This document shows, piece by piece, positions 20,378 to 29,850 of a DNA stretch of 64,000 nt (its first letter is position 1; each line of letters starts with the position of its first letter). Position numbers and translations under genes: made by a program. The notes under the pieces were generated by a model that worked only from the letters and a program-made list of their open reading frames with translations, had not been told where the DNA came from and ran no database searches. Source of the DNA: Gallaecimonas mangrovi (GTDB lineage Bacteria > Pseudomonadota > Gammaproteobacteria > Enterobacterales > Gallaecimonadaceae); contig NZ_CP031416.1 of assembly GCF_003367375.1 (NCBI RefSeq), positions 2,983,501-3,047,500 of the forward strand, in the 5' to 3' direction.

Positions 20378-21634
20378 ATGAAGCGTATCGTTGTTGTAGG
20401 CGGCGGCGCTGGTGGGCTCGAATTAGCTTGCCGGCTGGGACGCAGCCTCGGTAAGAAGCAGCTCGCGCAGGTGCTTCTTATCGACCAGCATCGTCAACAT
20501 GTCTGGAAACCCCTGCTCCATGAAGTTGCCACCGGTGCCTTCAACCCTGAACTGGGTGGAGCGGATTACTTAAACCTGGCGAGACTCAATCGCTTTCAAT
20601 TCGTGCAAGGCCACTTAACCGAGCTGGACAAAGATAATAAACAGCTCACCCTGGCCCCCAGCCGCGATGGCAAAGGCCGATTCCTCTCCAGTAGCCAACA
20701 CATTCAATATGATTACCTGGTTCTCGCCGTTGGTAGCCAAAGCGCAGATTTTGGCACCAAGGGTGTGGCCGAGCACGCCTTCTTCCTCGATAGCCCTGAG
20801 CAAGCTAACGTTTTTCATGACCACCTGTTGGCCAAGGTACAGGGTCAAACCTTAAGTACCACACCCGCCAAACTGTCGGTGGCCATTGTCGGTGCCGGTG
20901 CCACCGGTGTTGAACTCTCGGCTGAGCTAAGAAGCGCCGAGCGGGTTTTTCGCCACTATGGCGCCAAAAATCTCAGCCTGGAACTGACCTTGCTGGAAGC
21001 AGGCCCGCGCATTTTGCCGGCCCTGAACGAAAAGATTGCCAACAAAGCCCTTCGCGAGCTGGGCAAGCTCAACGTCAAGGTACGCACCAGCGCCAAAGTG
21101 GTGGAAGCAACCAAAACCGCCTTTGTTTTGGACGGCGATGAAAAGATAGAAGCGGACCTGATGGTCTGGGCAGCCGGTATTCGCGGCGCCGACTGGTTAA
21201 CCACCCTGGGCCTTGAAACGTCGCGGCGTAACCAGTTTGAAGTCAACAGCCAGCTACGCACCTCTGACGAGCACATTTATGCGTTAGGCGATTGCTGCGG
21301 CGCGGCGCCACCTCGGGCGCAAGCGGCCAACCAACAAGCCACCTATTTGAATAAGCTGTTGGTGGCGCTCATTAAGGGCGAGACCTTTAAAGACGAGTTT
21401 AAATACCAAGACTATGGCTCTTTGGTCTCCCTGGCCGAACACAGCGCAGTGGGCGGTTTGATGGGATCCTTGGCAAAAGGCACCTTGTTTGTGGAAGGAC
21501 ACCTGGCTCGGTGGATGTACATTTCGCTCTATCGTAAACACCAGTTTGCGATGTTTGGGGTGATGCGCACCATTGGCCTGATGATCGCTGACAAGCTCAA
21601 TGGCTGGGTGCGTCCTCGCTTAAAACTGCACTAA
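20378..21634 (+). CDS. ndh: Type II NADH dehydrogenase
   Basis: Single-subunit, non-proton-pumping NADH:quinone oxidoreductase on the inner face of the membrane. Two dinucleotide folds are seen: VVVGGGAGGLELACRLG near residue 5 for FAD and VAIVGAGATGVELSAEL near residue 168 for NADH. Landmarks are KPLLHEVATG and YALGDCC. The 418-residue length is near that of E. coli Ndh (434). AAGGAG precedes the ATG. Its 3' end overlaps the convergent PAS-GGDEF-EAL gene by 38 bases. Confidence 0.95.
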   Translation: MKRIVVVGGGAGGLELACRLGRSLGKKQLAQVLLIDQHRQHVWKPLLHEVATGAFNPELGGADYLNLARLNRFQFVQGHLTELDKDNKQLTLAPSRDGKGRFLSSSQHIQYDYLVLAVGSQSADFGTKGVAEHAFFLDSPEQANVFHDHLLAKVQGQTLSTTPAKLSVAIVGAGATGVELSAELRSAERVFRHYGAKNLSLELTLLEAGPRILPALNEKIANKALRELGKLNVKVRTSAKVVEATKTAFVLDGDEKIEADLMVWAAGIRGADWLTTLGLETSRRNQFEVNSQLRTSDEHIYALGDCCGAAPPRAQAANQQATYLNKLLVALIKGETFKDEFKYQDYGSLVSLAEHSAVGGLMGSLAKGTLFVEGHLARWMYISLYRKHQFAMFGVMRTIGLMIADKLNGWVRPRLKLH

Positions 21635-23879
21635 GGCGCTCGGCGCCCTGGGCAGGTTCCAGGGCGTCTGGCATCATCGGCTCTGCTAAATAAAAGCCTT
21701 GAATAATGTCGCACTGCATTTGGCTCAGCATCATCAGCGGCGCCTTGTCCTCTACCCCTTCGGCAACCACTTCAATCCCCAACCCATGGGCCAAGGCAAC
21801 TACCCCTGCAACCAGCTTGGTTGAACGCACATCGGTAGCCATCGGCTGCACAAAGCTTTTGTCCAATTTCAGCACATCTGGGGCAAAGTCTTTAAGGTGT
21901 GAAAGGCTAGAATAACCGGTGCCAAAATCATCTACCGCCAAGCGGATACCACGCTCTTTAATGGCCTCAATAAAACACATGGCTTCTTTTGGGTCTCGCA
22001 GTAGCGCCCCTTCGGTCAGCTCCACTTCCAAACGCTCACCGGGCAACTCAAAACGCGCCAACTCATCGGCAATAAAGTCAGCAAGGCCGTGGTCATCGAG
22101 CTGCGCTGCCGAGACGTTAATGGCCATTTTTAAGTGTGGCCACCGCGGCTGCCACAATGCCAACTGCTCAATGGCGGCGCTGGCAACCCAGCGGCCCACC
22201 GAGCGGATAAGGCCGGTTTCTTCCAGCAGCGGCACAAAATCGGCGGGAGACACCAGCTTACCGTCTTGGCGCCAGCGAATAAGCGCCTCAACGCCGGTCA
22301 TCTGCCGCGCTACCAAGCTAAATTTAGGTTGGTAAAACAGTAAAAACTCATTGTTATCCAGGGCGCTACGCAGCCGGTTTTCCATGCGCATCCGCTCAAG
22401 GCTAGGGCCTGCCAAGTCGGTACTAAAGAAGCGGTAGTTATCGCGCCCGGCTTGCTTGGCGGCATACATGGCCACTTCGGCTCGGCGCAGTAAGCCCTCG
22501 GCACTGTGCCCTTGCTCGGGGAATCGCACCAGCCCCAGGCTGTGGGTCAAAATATGCTGCTCACTGCCAATCACCAAGGGCTCAGCCACCCCTTGGCGCA
22601 GATGAGCGATAAGCGCTTCAAGTTCGTCGTCATCGAGACTACGCGGCGCTGCCACAATGAATTCATCGCCACCACTGCGCGCGATGAGCATTTCGTCGCC
22701 AAAACGGCTGCGAAGGCGATGGGCAAGCTGCACTAGGACTTCATCGCCAGCCTGGTGGCCCAAGGTGTCGTTGATATTTTTAAAGCGGTCTAAATCCAGC
22801 AAGCACAAGAAGCCGCTTTTACCCTGGCGCAGCCAACGGTCAACGCTTTGTTCAAGCAGCACGCGGTTAGCAAGCCCAGTTAGCTGGTCGTGGTGAGATA
22901 AATGCCAAATGCGGCTTTTTTGGGTATGGCTTTCGGTGATGTCGGTCATGATGCCGGCAATTTTCATCGCCCGACCATCGTCATCGGTTACCGGGTAAGC
23001 GTTGTCGCGGATCCAGCGCTCATTGCCCTCATGGTCGAGCACCCGAAATTCCAGTTCGGTTTCACCGCGCAAACGCTGGCCGCTGGTCACCACCCGCTGC
23101 ACTTTATCGCGGTCCTGGCTGACAATGGCTTTCAACCAATCGTTAGCGTCTTCTTTCAGTACCAGTGGGTCGCGGCCAATCAGGTTGGCGTAGCCTGGTG
23201 ATACGTAATCAATGTGCCCCGACTCGACATCGAAACTCCAAAACACCTGCGGCAACCTTGATACCAGCGCCTGCATCAGCTTTTCGCTTTGCGCCAACTT
23301 CTTTAACGCCTGGCGCTCCCCCGAGAAATCCATGGCAGCCACCAGCACTTGCTCGCGCTCATTAAAGAGCACCTTTCTGGCCAAGACTTTGACCGTCATG
23401 CCATTTACCAGCGACATCTCCTGGGCAAGGGAGTCCAAGTCGCCATTGGCCAAGGCCTGCAAAAAAAGTTCATGGAACTGTGGGACAAATATTTGGTCTA
23501 GCGAGGAAGCATTTGGAAACAAATTTGCAGCACGCGAATTACATTGAACAACATCACCTTTTTGGCCCACCAGCCATAAAGACATCGGATGTTCATTAAA
23601 GAGACTCTGATAACTTTCCGTTAAGACTACTTGGCGATGGTAAGCACTGAGCTGGTGTTTGGCGAAACGCGAGATAAGGCGATACAGAATAAAGCCGGTC
23701 AGTAGCACAAAAAAAGTGCCTTTATAGCTTTGTAACCAGAAGTTATTGGCAAAGAAGGCGTCAATAACGTAATCGGAGCCCCAAATCCACCCAAGGGCCA
23801 AGGCACCATAAAGGCAGGTGATACGCAAAGGCGCATTCCGAAAACGGCGTTCGAGTAAGACAGTGCGGCTTTTAGTCAT
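21597..23879 (-). CDS. Membrane PAS-GGDEF-EAL cyclic-di-GMP protein
   Basis: Bifunctional cyclic-di-GMP enzyme candidate of 760 residues. Two membrane helices (about residues 18-65) are followed by a weak PAS-like region, a clear PAS/PAC domain (around residues 200-310), a GGDEF domain with intact SGGDEF near residue 404 and an EAL domain with GVEALIRW near residue 528. The EAL domain also carries DDFGTGYSSLSHL, LKLDKSFV and AEGVED, so phosphodiesterase activity is likely; cyclase activity is possible. No ribosome site is evident before the ATG. Divergent from the M50 protease gene. Confidence 0.94.
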   Translation of the reverse strand: MTKSRTVLLERRFRNAPLRITCLYGALALGWIWGSDYVIDAFFANNFWLQSYKGTFFVLLTGFILYRLISRFAKHQLSAYHRQVVLTESYQSLFNEHPMSLWLVGQKGDVVQCNSRAANLFPNASSLDQIFVPQFHELFLQALANGDLDSLAQEMSLVNGMTVKVLARKVLFNEREQVLVAAMDFSGERQALKKLAQSEKLMQALVSRLPQVFWSFDVESGHIDYVSPGYANLIGRDPLVLKEDANDWLKAIVSQDRDKVQRVVTSGQRLRGETELEFRVLDHEGNERWIRDNAYPVTDDDGRAMKIAGIMTDITESHTQKSRIWHLSHHDQLTGLANRVLLEQSVDRWLRQGKSGFLCLLDLDRFKNINDTLGHQAGDEVLVQLAHRLRSRFGDEMLIARSGGDEFIVAAPRSLDDDELEALIAHLRQGVAEPLVIGSEQHILTHSLGLVRFPEQGHSAEGLLRRAEVAMYAAKQAGRDNYRFFSTDLAGPSLERMRMENRLRSALDNNEFLLFYQPKFSLVARQMTGVEALIRWRQDGKLVSPADFVPLLEETGLIRSVGRWVASAAIEQLALWQPRWPHLKMAINVSAAQLDDHGLADFIADELARFELPGERLEVELTEGALLRDPKEAMCFIEAIKERGIRLAVDDFGTGYSSLSHLKDFAPDVLKLDKSFVQPMATDVRSTKLVAGVVALAHGLGIEVVAEGVEDKAPLMMLSQMQCDIIQGFYLAEPMMPDALEPAQGAERLSAVLSEDAPSH

Positions 23880-23965
23880 AAGCTAGTGCGTTATCGGGGA
23901 CAAAAATCCTTGTGTTCCGTAGCCTTAGGTAAACATGTTTTTCATCTAAACAACAGTATGAATCG

Positions 23966-25033
23966 ATGCGGTTAACTATTTATTGTTCAGGCTACACACT
24001 GACACTGACCCGGCTACGGGGCATTGAGCAGTTGTCGGTAAATGATAGCCCTGTCAGTTTATGCAGTACCTCATCATTACACTCGGAACATCGTTTTTCT
24101 GTCGATAATAAACAATGGTCTGCCAACCTCAACTGGCAACCGAACCGCAAGCTTGCCAGCTACCGCTTAACCATCGATGGCCTGGTCGTTGCCAACGGCG
24201 AAAGCGAGATTGAAGGCAACCCCGCCGATGCCGAGCCCCTTCCCAAACCCGAAAAACCACCGAAGCAAAGCAGCCGTAACGGCAAGGGTTTGGGTTGGCT
24301 GGCCTTAGGTTTGAAACTACTCAAAAGCGCCACCGTCATTAAGGCCGCTCTGTTGGGGGCCAGTTTCGCTTCATATAGCTATCTTTTTAGCTGGAAACTG
24401 GCGCTGGTGTTGATTGCCATTTTGGTTATTCACGAATGGGGCCACCTGCTGGCCATGAAACGCTTCGGCATTGCCACTAAGGGCATTTATCTGGTGCCTT
24501 TTGTTGGCGGCGCCGCTGTTCCGGCAGAAAAATTTAAAACCCAGTGGCAAGAGCTTTATGTCGCCATGGCGGGCCCCAGCTTTGGCCTTGCCAGCACCTT
24601 ATTGGCCTGGGCCGCTTACCAGTTAACAGGCAGCGCCTGGCTCGGCGCAACCGTCACCTTAGGCGCCTTTTTAAATCTGTTTAACCTGTTACCAATTCAC
24701 CCCCTCGATGGCGGCCGTGTCCTCAAGGCGGCAGTGGCGTCAAGCCGGTCAAAATCCGCCTTTTACGGCTTACTAGTATGCTCAAGCGCCGGCTTTTTAC
24801 TGAGCCTGTATGCTGGCCTTACACTGCTGGCAGTATTGGTTATCTTTGGCATTTGGGATTTGCTTGACGAAAGGAAAAAAGTCAGTGCTCAATTACCCAT
24901 GGACAGCTGGGGATTAATGGTCGGCACGGCTTGGTATTTAGCGGTATTCTTACCCTTGCTGATGCTGGTTTGGGGTATGGCCGAAAGCGGATTACCCGGC
25001 ACTCACTTTCCCAAGCTACTATTGTCTACCTAA
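23966..25033 (+). CDS. M50-family intramembrane metalloprotease
   Basis: Predicted site-2-type membrane metalloprotease of 355 residues. About 110 N-terminal cytoplasmic residues end in a Pro/Lys-rich linker. Six or so membrane segments follow, with the zinc motif HEWGH near residue 155 and the third-ligand motif HPLDGGRVL near residue 245. Substrates are unknown. It is not the RseP of the sigma-E pathway, because no PDZ domain is seen and it is not beside dxr/bamA. The GAF-GGDEF cyclase starts 23 bases after its stop, so the two are probably co-transcribed. Confidence 0.88.
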   Translation: MRLTIYCSGYTLTLTRLRGIEQLSVNDSPVSLCSTSSLHSEHRFSVDNKQWSANLNWQPNRKLASYRLTIDGLVVANGESEIEGNPADAEPLPKPEKPPKQSSRNGKGLGWLALGLKLLKSATVIKAALLGASFASYSYLFSWKLALVLIAILVIHEWGHLLAMKRFGIATKGIYLVPFVGGAAVPAEKFKTQWQELYVAMAGPSFGLASTLLAWAAYQLTGSAWLGATVTLGAFLNLFNLLPIHPLDGGRVLKAAVASSRSKSAFYGLLVCSSAGFLLSLYAGLTLLAVLVIFGIWDLLDERKKVSAQLPMDSWGLMVGTAWYLAVFLPLLMLVWGMAESGLPGTHFPKLLLST

Positions 25034-25056
25034 ATAATCGCTTTTGGGAGTGGCCT

Positions 25057-26091
25057 ATGCTGGCACCAACAGTGCCCATTAATGAGACTCAACGCCTTGA
25101 ATCCCTCGAAAGAAGTGGCCTGCTTAACGGTACTGATGACCCCCGCTTAAACCGTATTGTTAAATTAGCGTCGCGGCTTTTTGGCACTCCCGTCACCTTA
25201 ATTTCGTTAGTCGCAGCCGATGTGCAGCACTTTAAGGCCCGCCGCGGTTTGGTCGATTTGGCACTGCCCAGACAAACGTCTTTTTGCGGCCACGTGGTGG
25301 CAAGAGCGGCACCCATGGTGATTAAAGACACCAGCCAAGACTCCCGTTTTTTTGACAACCCCTTGGTCATTGGCCCCCCCTTTATTCGCTTTTACGCCGG
25401 TTACCCCATTTATTTTGAAGGTCAGGTACTGGGAACGCTGTGCCTGATTGATAAAAAGCCGCGCCAGTTTGATGACGAGGACATGGAAACCCTGGAAAGC
25501 CTGGCGGCCTGGGTAGAAAATGAAATTCGCCTTAGCGCCATGACCCAGGAAAAGGTCACCCTCACCGGCCAACTGGCTGATGCCCAGCGCCGCGCCATGA
25601 CCGATTCTTTAACCGGCGCCTGGACCCGGCGACTGTTAACCGAGCAGCTATCAGAAGAAGTAGTCGCCCGCAGTCAAAATGGCGCATTAAGCACGGTTAT
25701 TGCCGTTGATTTAGACGCTTTTAAAGCGGTGAACGACCAATATGGCCATGATGCTGGCGACGTGGTTCTGGTGGAGCTGGTTAAGCGCCTTAACGACAAT
25801 CTGCGCGAGAACGACTTGGTTATCCGCTTGGGCGGAGACGAGTTTGTGCTGTTTTTAGGCGCCTGCCCCTTAGCAGAAGCCGAAAGCCTAGCCCAGCGGC
25901 TATTAAACGCGGTAACCGGTTCACCGGTGGTGATTGATGAGCTGCTGAGCGTCAACATCAGTGTCAGCCTTGGCGTCGCATCGAGTAACCAATTGGGGCT
26001 AGAGCCGCTGCTGGCCATGGCCGACGACGCCCTTTACGACAGCAAGAAAAAGGGCCGGCATTGCTGGTCAAGCCGGCATGCCATCAAATAA
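25057..26091 (+). CDS. GAF-GGDEF diguanylate cyclase
   Basis: Soluble sensor cyclase of 344 residues. A GAF domain (about residues 25-165; LISLVAADVQHFKARRG, TSFCGHVV, LGTLCLID) leads to a GGDEF domain with LTGAWTRR and intact GGDEF near residue 259. An RxxD inhibitory site (REND) lies five residues ahead of GGDEF, suggesting product inhibition. GGGAGT precedes the chosen ATG; the frame is open 42 codons further up, inside the protease gene. Expected product: cyclic-di-GMP. Confidence 0.92.
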   Translation: MLAPTVPINETQRLESLERSGLLNGTDDPRLNRIVKLASRLFGTPVTLISLVAADVQHFKARRGLVDLALPRQTSFCGHVVARAAPMVIKDTSQDSRFFDNPLVIGPPFIRFYAGYPIYFEGQVLGTLCLIDKKPRQFDDEDMETLESLAAWVENEIRLSAMTQEKVTLTGQLADAQRRAMTDSLTGAWTRRLLTEQLSEEVVARSQNGALSTVIAVDLDAFKAVNDQYGHDAGDVVLVELVKRLNDNLRENDLVIRLGGDEFVLFLGACPLAEAESLAQRLLNAVTGSPVVIDELLSVNISVSLGVASSNQLGLEPLLAMADDALYDSKKKGRHCWSSRHAIK

Positions 26092-26619
26092 ATAATACCC
26101 CGCAACTAAAACCACCGGCTGCCGCCACATGCTGTTTATTGATGCCCAACGCCATAACGCCAAGGGCTTTTCTTGCCTCAAGTCCCTCGCACAGCCTAGG
26201 TAGTGGCCTTAAACCTGCTATCAGCCGCGGCTCAGGCCGCACTTCATCAAAGCGTTATCTAGCACGGCTATGATTTGGCGACGGTCACAACGTTAAGAAA
26301 AAAAATGTAGGCATTTGCGGCGGATCAATTCGTGAAAACCGAAGTTCCGTTAATCTTGAACTGGATTGACAAGTTCGTGACCTTTTCCACATAAGGAAAA
26401 ACCCCTTTGGCAAACAAAAGCTTGGCCATTGACAGCTCAGTTTTTGAACTTCATTGTGGGACCAATTTAAGAACCTCCTCATAAAGTGCCGCTTGCATAG
26501 ATTGAGGACGGTTCCAGAACAAGGAACCCGGCACAAACGCCAACAAGGGACAAATTCACTGGCGCTATGCTCGGAGAATTTTTTAAACGTTGCCCTTTTG
26601 GCAACCTGGGAAGAAGACA
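26092..26619. other. 528-base gap without a supported gene
   Basis: Only short ORFs without domains or plausible ribosome sites are found. The last 35 bases hold a GTTGCC/GGCAAC hairpin at 26589-26605, just ahead of the ribosome site of the next gene. Two GAACTT boxes occur but lack sigma-E -10 partners. The lower GC content suggests decayed or regulatory DNA. Confidence 0.5.
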
Positions 26620-27048
26620 ATGTCCATACGCACCTTTAAAGGCTCAGATAAATTGATTTACGGTCAAGCGGTTGGAACAGTCATTATTGTGGCTGCGGCT
26701 ATCGTCATCAATAGCACTCAGTACATCGAAGACATGACCGGCCGCGGCTTGTTATGGTCACTGGCAGCGGTGTTGGGAGCGGTGTTACTGCTCAACTGGT
26801 TTATGGACACCAAGGTTCATGGCCTGACCTTCAATGACGACAACCTGGAAATTCGCTATCGTCGTCGTCGCATCCAGTTAGCCCGCACCGACATAACCCG
26901 CATTGAATCGGTAGGCAGCATTCGCACCCCGGCGTGGTTTATTTACGCTGATAACCAGCGTTACTTGGTGCAAACCCAAAATTTTCCCCATTGGATCCGC
27001 TTGCAGATTTTGGATCAGATGCAGAAATTTCGTGCCGGGCTTTGTTAG
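26620..27048 (+). CDS. Small two-helix membrane protein with a PH-like tail
   Basis: Protein of 142 residues, family not recognised. Two membrane helices (YGQAVGTVIIVAAAIVI and LWSLAAVLGAVLLLNWFM) are followed by about 80 cytoplasmic residues (GLTFNDDNLEIRYRRRRIQL, then IESVGSIRTPAWF) that look like a bacterial PH-type beta domain. GGAAGAAG lies ahead of the ATG. Function unknown. It resembles in layout the small protein at 34.8 kb (two helices then a short beta domain), but they are not obviously homologous. Confidence 0.7.
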   Translation: MSIRTFKGSDKLIYGQAVGTVIIVAAAIVINSTQYIEDMTGRGLLWSLAAVLGAVLLLNWFMDTKVHGLTFNDDNLEIRYRRRRIQLARTDITRIESVGSIRTPAWFIYADNQRYLVQTQNFPHWIRLQILDQMQKFRAGLC

Positions 27049-27110
27049 CCGCGACAACGTCGCGGCCTGACTGTCGGTGTTGTTTTCTATCAGTAAACTG
27101 ACAGTCAGGC
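27049..27110. repeat. Two adjacent inverted repeats
   Basis: CCGCGAC/GTCGCGG forms a 7-bp stem with a 3-base loop (27049-27065). GCCTGACTGTC (27065-27075) pairs with GACAGTCAGGC (27100-27110) across 24 bases. No T run follows either one. Confidence 0.6.
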
Positions 27111-27149
27111 TCTTGTAGCATCACTAAGGACTGTCTGTGGTGTAACCTG

Positions 27150-28010
27150 ATGCTTAAGTTAAACGACGAACTTCCCTTTCTCGACTACTTCATTATTGGT
27201 GGCGCGGTATTCCTGCTGCTGGCCTTTATTCTCTTCCTCTGGCGGCGGCATTGGTTTAAGCATGCCTACCAGCGCCAATCACTGTTAAATGAACGCGAAT
27301 TACAGCTGCTGGAGCTGCTTGACCAGGCTTGCGGCAGTGATTACCGCGTCTTTGCCAAGGTGCGTTGGGCCGATGTCATTGGCGTGCAGCCCCGCTTTAA
27401 GGGCGGCGACTTTAAAAAAGCCTTTGAAAAAATCTGCGCCAAGCGCCTCGATTTTGTGTTGTGTCGGCCGGACGACATCGCCGTTATGGCGGTGCTGGAA
27501 TTGGTGCCAGAAGGCAAGCCTAACCGCGCCCGGCGCAAGCGCGACAAGTTCTTGGCCAGCATTTGCCAAGACATTTTGCTGCCGCTGGTGCTGGTTAAAC
27601 TGGACAGCAACACCCAAGCCATCGACATTCGCGGCCAAATAGAAAAAGCCATGCAAGGCCGGCGGCCAGAGCCCGCGGCGCCGCGTAAAGATAAAAAACC
27701 GGCCACCGTGGCGCCAGCAGAAACACCGCATGCCACAGAGGCCAGCATTCCGTCACTTGTTGCCAGCAAAGAAGATGCTGACATCATAGTGCCGCACCTC
27801 AGTAGCCATGAAAGCCAAGAGCAACCCTGCCCCACTTGCGGCGCCGTTATGCACCAGCGCACCGTAAGCAAAGGCCAACACGCCGGTAAGACGTTCTGGG
27901 TTTGTGAACATTACCCCGAATGCAAAACCGTACTGCCAATAAAAGAAGACAACCCGGCGCGGGCAGCTGTCACCAACGAAGGGCTCTTTACCTTAAGAGC
28001 CACCCGCTGA
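27150..28010 (+). CDS. DUF2726 protein with topoisomerase-type zinc finger
   Basis: Membrane-anchored protein of 286 residues. One N-terminal helix ([18 protein letters not shown]) is followed by a DUF2726 domain of about 125 residues ([45 protein letters not shown]). A Pro/Ala/Lys linker leads to a C-terminal four-Cys zinc ribbon ([11 protein letters not shown], then [10 protein letters not shown]), like those at the end of topoisomerase I. DUF2726 is thought to be nuclease-like in fold, but activity is unproven. The ribosome site is weak. A strong terminator follows. Confidence 0.85.
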   Translation: MLKLNDELPFLDYFIIGGAVFLLLAFILFLWRRHWFKHAYQRQSLLNERELQLLELLDQACGSDYRVFAKVRWADVIGVQPRFKGGDFKKAFEKICAKRLDFVLCRPDDIAVMAVLELVPEGKPNRARRKRDKFLASICQDILLPLVLVKLDSNTQAIDIRGQIEKAMQGRRPEPAAPRKDKKPATVAPAETPHATEASIPSLVASKEDADIIVPHLSSHESQEQPCPTCGAVMHQRTVSKGQHAGKTFWVCEHYPECKTVLPIKEDNPARAAVTNEGLFTLRATR

Positions 28011-28036
28011 AAAAGGTGCCGCTCGGCACCTTTTTT
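28011..28036 (+). terminator. Rho-independent terminator of the DUF2726 gene
   Basis: AAAAAGGTGCC/GGCACCTTTTTT stem with a short loop immediately after the stop codon. Confidence 0.9.
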
Positions 28037-28119
28037 ATGGCGATATTTCCAACAGGCCATTGCTCCTGATACGCAAAGCCAGTAGGCTGGCGCCCCTTAT
28101 CAACCAAGGGGACATCACA

Positions 28120-29721
28120 GTGCTGAGCACCGCCAATATCACCATGCAGTTCGGCGACAAGCCGCTTTTCGAAAACATCTCGGTTAAGTTTGGTGAAGGC
28201 AACCGCTATGGCCTGATCGGTGCCAATGGCTGTGGTAAATCCACCTTCATGAAAATTTTGACCGGGGAGCTAGAACCCAGCGCCGGTAACGTCTCCTTAG
28301 AGCCCCATACCCGCATGGCCAAATTAGGCCAGGATCAATTCGCCTTTGAGGAATATTCGGTGGTCGACACCGTGGTGATGGGCCATGCCGAGCTTTGGGC
28401 CATCAAGTCCGAGCGCGACCGCATCTACAGCCTGCCGGAAATGAGCGAAGAAGACGGCATGAAGGTCGCCGATCTGGAAGTGCAGTTTGCCGAAATGGAC
28501 GGCTATAGCGCTGAAGCCCGCGCCGGTGAACTGCTGCTGGGTTTGGGCATCCCCCTTGAACAGCACTTTGGCCCCATGGCCGCCGTTGCCCCCGGCCTCA
28601 AAGTGCGGGTTTTGCTGGCGCAGGTACTGTTTTCAAACCCCGATGTCATGTTGCTGGACGAACCAACCAACAACTTGGACATCCATACTATCCGCTGGCT
28701 TGAAGGGGTGCTGCAAGAGCGCAACTCCACCATGATCATCATTTCCCACGACCGCCATTTTCTGAATGAAGTGTGCACCCACATGGCGGACATGGATTAC
28801 GGTGAGCTGCGCTTGTATCCCGGCAACTACGACGAATACATGACCGCTGCCACCCAAGTACGTGATCGCCTCTTGGCCGATAACGCCAAGAAAAAAGCGC
28901 AAATTGCCGAACTGCAGCAGTTTGTTAGCCGCTTCTCTGCTAACGCCTCCAAGGCCAAGCAGGCCACCAGCCGCGCCAAGCTAATTGACAAAATCCAGCT
29001 CGAAGAAGTTAAACCCTCTTCGCGGCAAAGCCCCTTTATTCGCTTTGAGCAGGAAAAGCAGCTTTATCGCCAAGCTCTGGAAGTAGCGGATCTGGCCCAA
29101 GGCTACGACGACCAACTGCTGTTTAACGGCTTTAAGCTCAACGTCGAAGTGGGCGAGCGCATCGCCATTATCGGCGCTAACGGTGTCGGTAAATCAACGC
29201 TGCTCAATACGCTGGCCGGCATGATGGAGCCGAAAAACGGCAGCATTAAATGGTCAGAAAACGCCAATATTGGCCTTTATGCCCAGGACCATGCCGACGA
29301 TTTTGCCATGGACATGAACCTGATGGACTGGATGGCACAATGGCAACAACCGGGCGATGACGAGCAAACCTTGCGCGCAGCCCTTGGCCGCATGCTGTTT
29401 AGCCAAAACGAAATTAAAAAGAAGGTCAAGGTGCTGTCCGGTGGTGAACAAGGGCGGATGCTCATTGGCAAGCTGATGATGCACAAACCCAACATTCTGC
29501 TGATGGATGAGCCCACCAACCACATGGATATGGAGTCCATCGAGGCCCTGAACCTGGCGCTGGAGCACTACAAGGGCACCTTGCTGTTCGTCTCCCACGA
29601 CCGCCAGTTTGTCAGCTCTTTGGCCACCCGCATCATTGAAGTAACGCCGACCGGCATTAATGACTACCTGGGCAGTTATGACGACTACCTAAAGGCCCAA
29701 GGCATTGCCGAGATGCGATAA
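28120..29721 (+). CDS. ybiT: ABC-F ATPase YbiT
   Basis: Ribosome-associated ABC-F protein with two nucleotide-binding domains and no membrane segments. The first Walker A is GANGCGKST near residue 35, with [10 protein letters not shown]. The second is GANGVGKST near residue 355, with [10 protein letters not shown] and [10 protein letters not shown]. The first domain has [13 protein letters not shown] in place of a canonical LSGGQ, as YbiT normally does. The start is taken as GTG ([12 protein letters not shown]), which has AAGGGGAC upstream and gives 533 residues against 530 in E. coli; an ATG 20 codons upstream is in frame but adds residues absent from the family. Confidence 0.94.
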   Translation: MLSTANITMQFGDKPLFENISVKFGEGNRYGLIGANGCGKSTFMKILTGELEPSAGNVSLEPHTRMAKLGQDQFAFEEYSVVDTVVMGHAELWAIKSERDRIYSLPEMSEEDGMKVADLEVQFAEMDGYSAEARAGELLLGLGIPLEQHFGPMAAVAPGLKVRVLLAQVLFSNPDVMLLDEPTNNLDIHTIRWLEGVLQERNSTMIIISHDRHFLNEVCTHMADMDYGELRLYPGNYDEYMTAATQVRDRLLADNAKKKAQIAELQQFVSRFSANASKAKQATSRAKLIDKIQLEEVKPSSRQSPFIRFEQEKQLYRQALEVADLAQGYDDQLLFNGFKLNVEVGERIAIIGANGVGKSTLLNTLAGMMEPKNGSIKWSENANIGLYAQDHADDFAMDMNLMDWMAQWQQPGDDEQTLRAALGRMLFSQNEIKKKVKVLSGGEQGRMLIGKLMMHKPNILLMDEPTNHMDMESIEALNLALEHYKGTLLFVSHDRQFVSSLATRIIEVTPTGINDYLGSYDDYLKAQGIAEMR

Positions 29722-29752
29722 AAAAATGGCGCCTTCGGGCGCTGTTTTTTTA
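29719..29752 (+). terminator. Rho-independent terminator of ybiT
   Basis: A6, then GGCGCC-TTCG-GGCGC with wobble pairs, then seven T, directly at the ybiT stop. Confidence 0.85.
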
Positions 29753-29850
29753 GGCTAAACATCAAGTTAGAAGTAAGTACTCACCGGGCCTCAAGGAAGC
29801 TGGCAGCAGGGTCGTTTTTATTGGAAAGGTCCAATAAAAAAGTCAAAACC

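Noticed and set aside
23966-25033. M50 protease as RseP of the sigma-E pathway
   Set aside because: No PDZ domain, a long cytoplasmic N-terminus and the wrong neighbourhood; a different M50 group.
26446-26478. GAACTT box as a sigma-E promoter for the gene at 26620
   Set aside because: No TCnnA-type -10 at 15-17 bases downstream. The opposite-strand GGAACTT at 26341-26347 fails in the same way.
26285-26620. 111-codon minus-strand ORF in the 26 kb gap
   Set aside because: Composition unlike local genes, no start signal, and it runs into the leader of the next gene.
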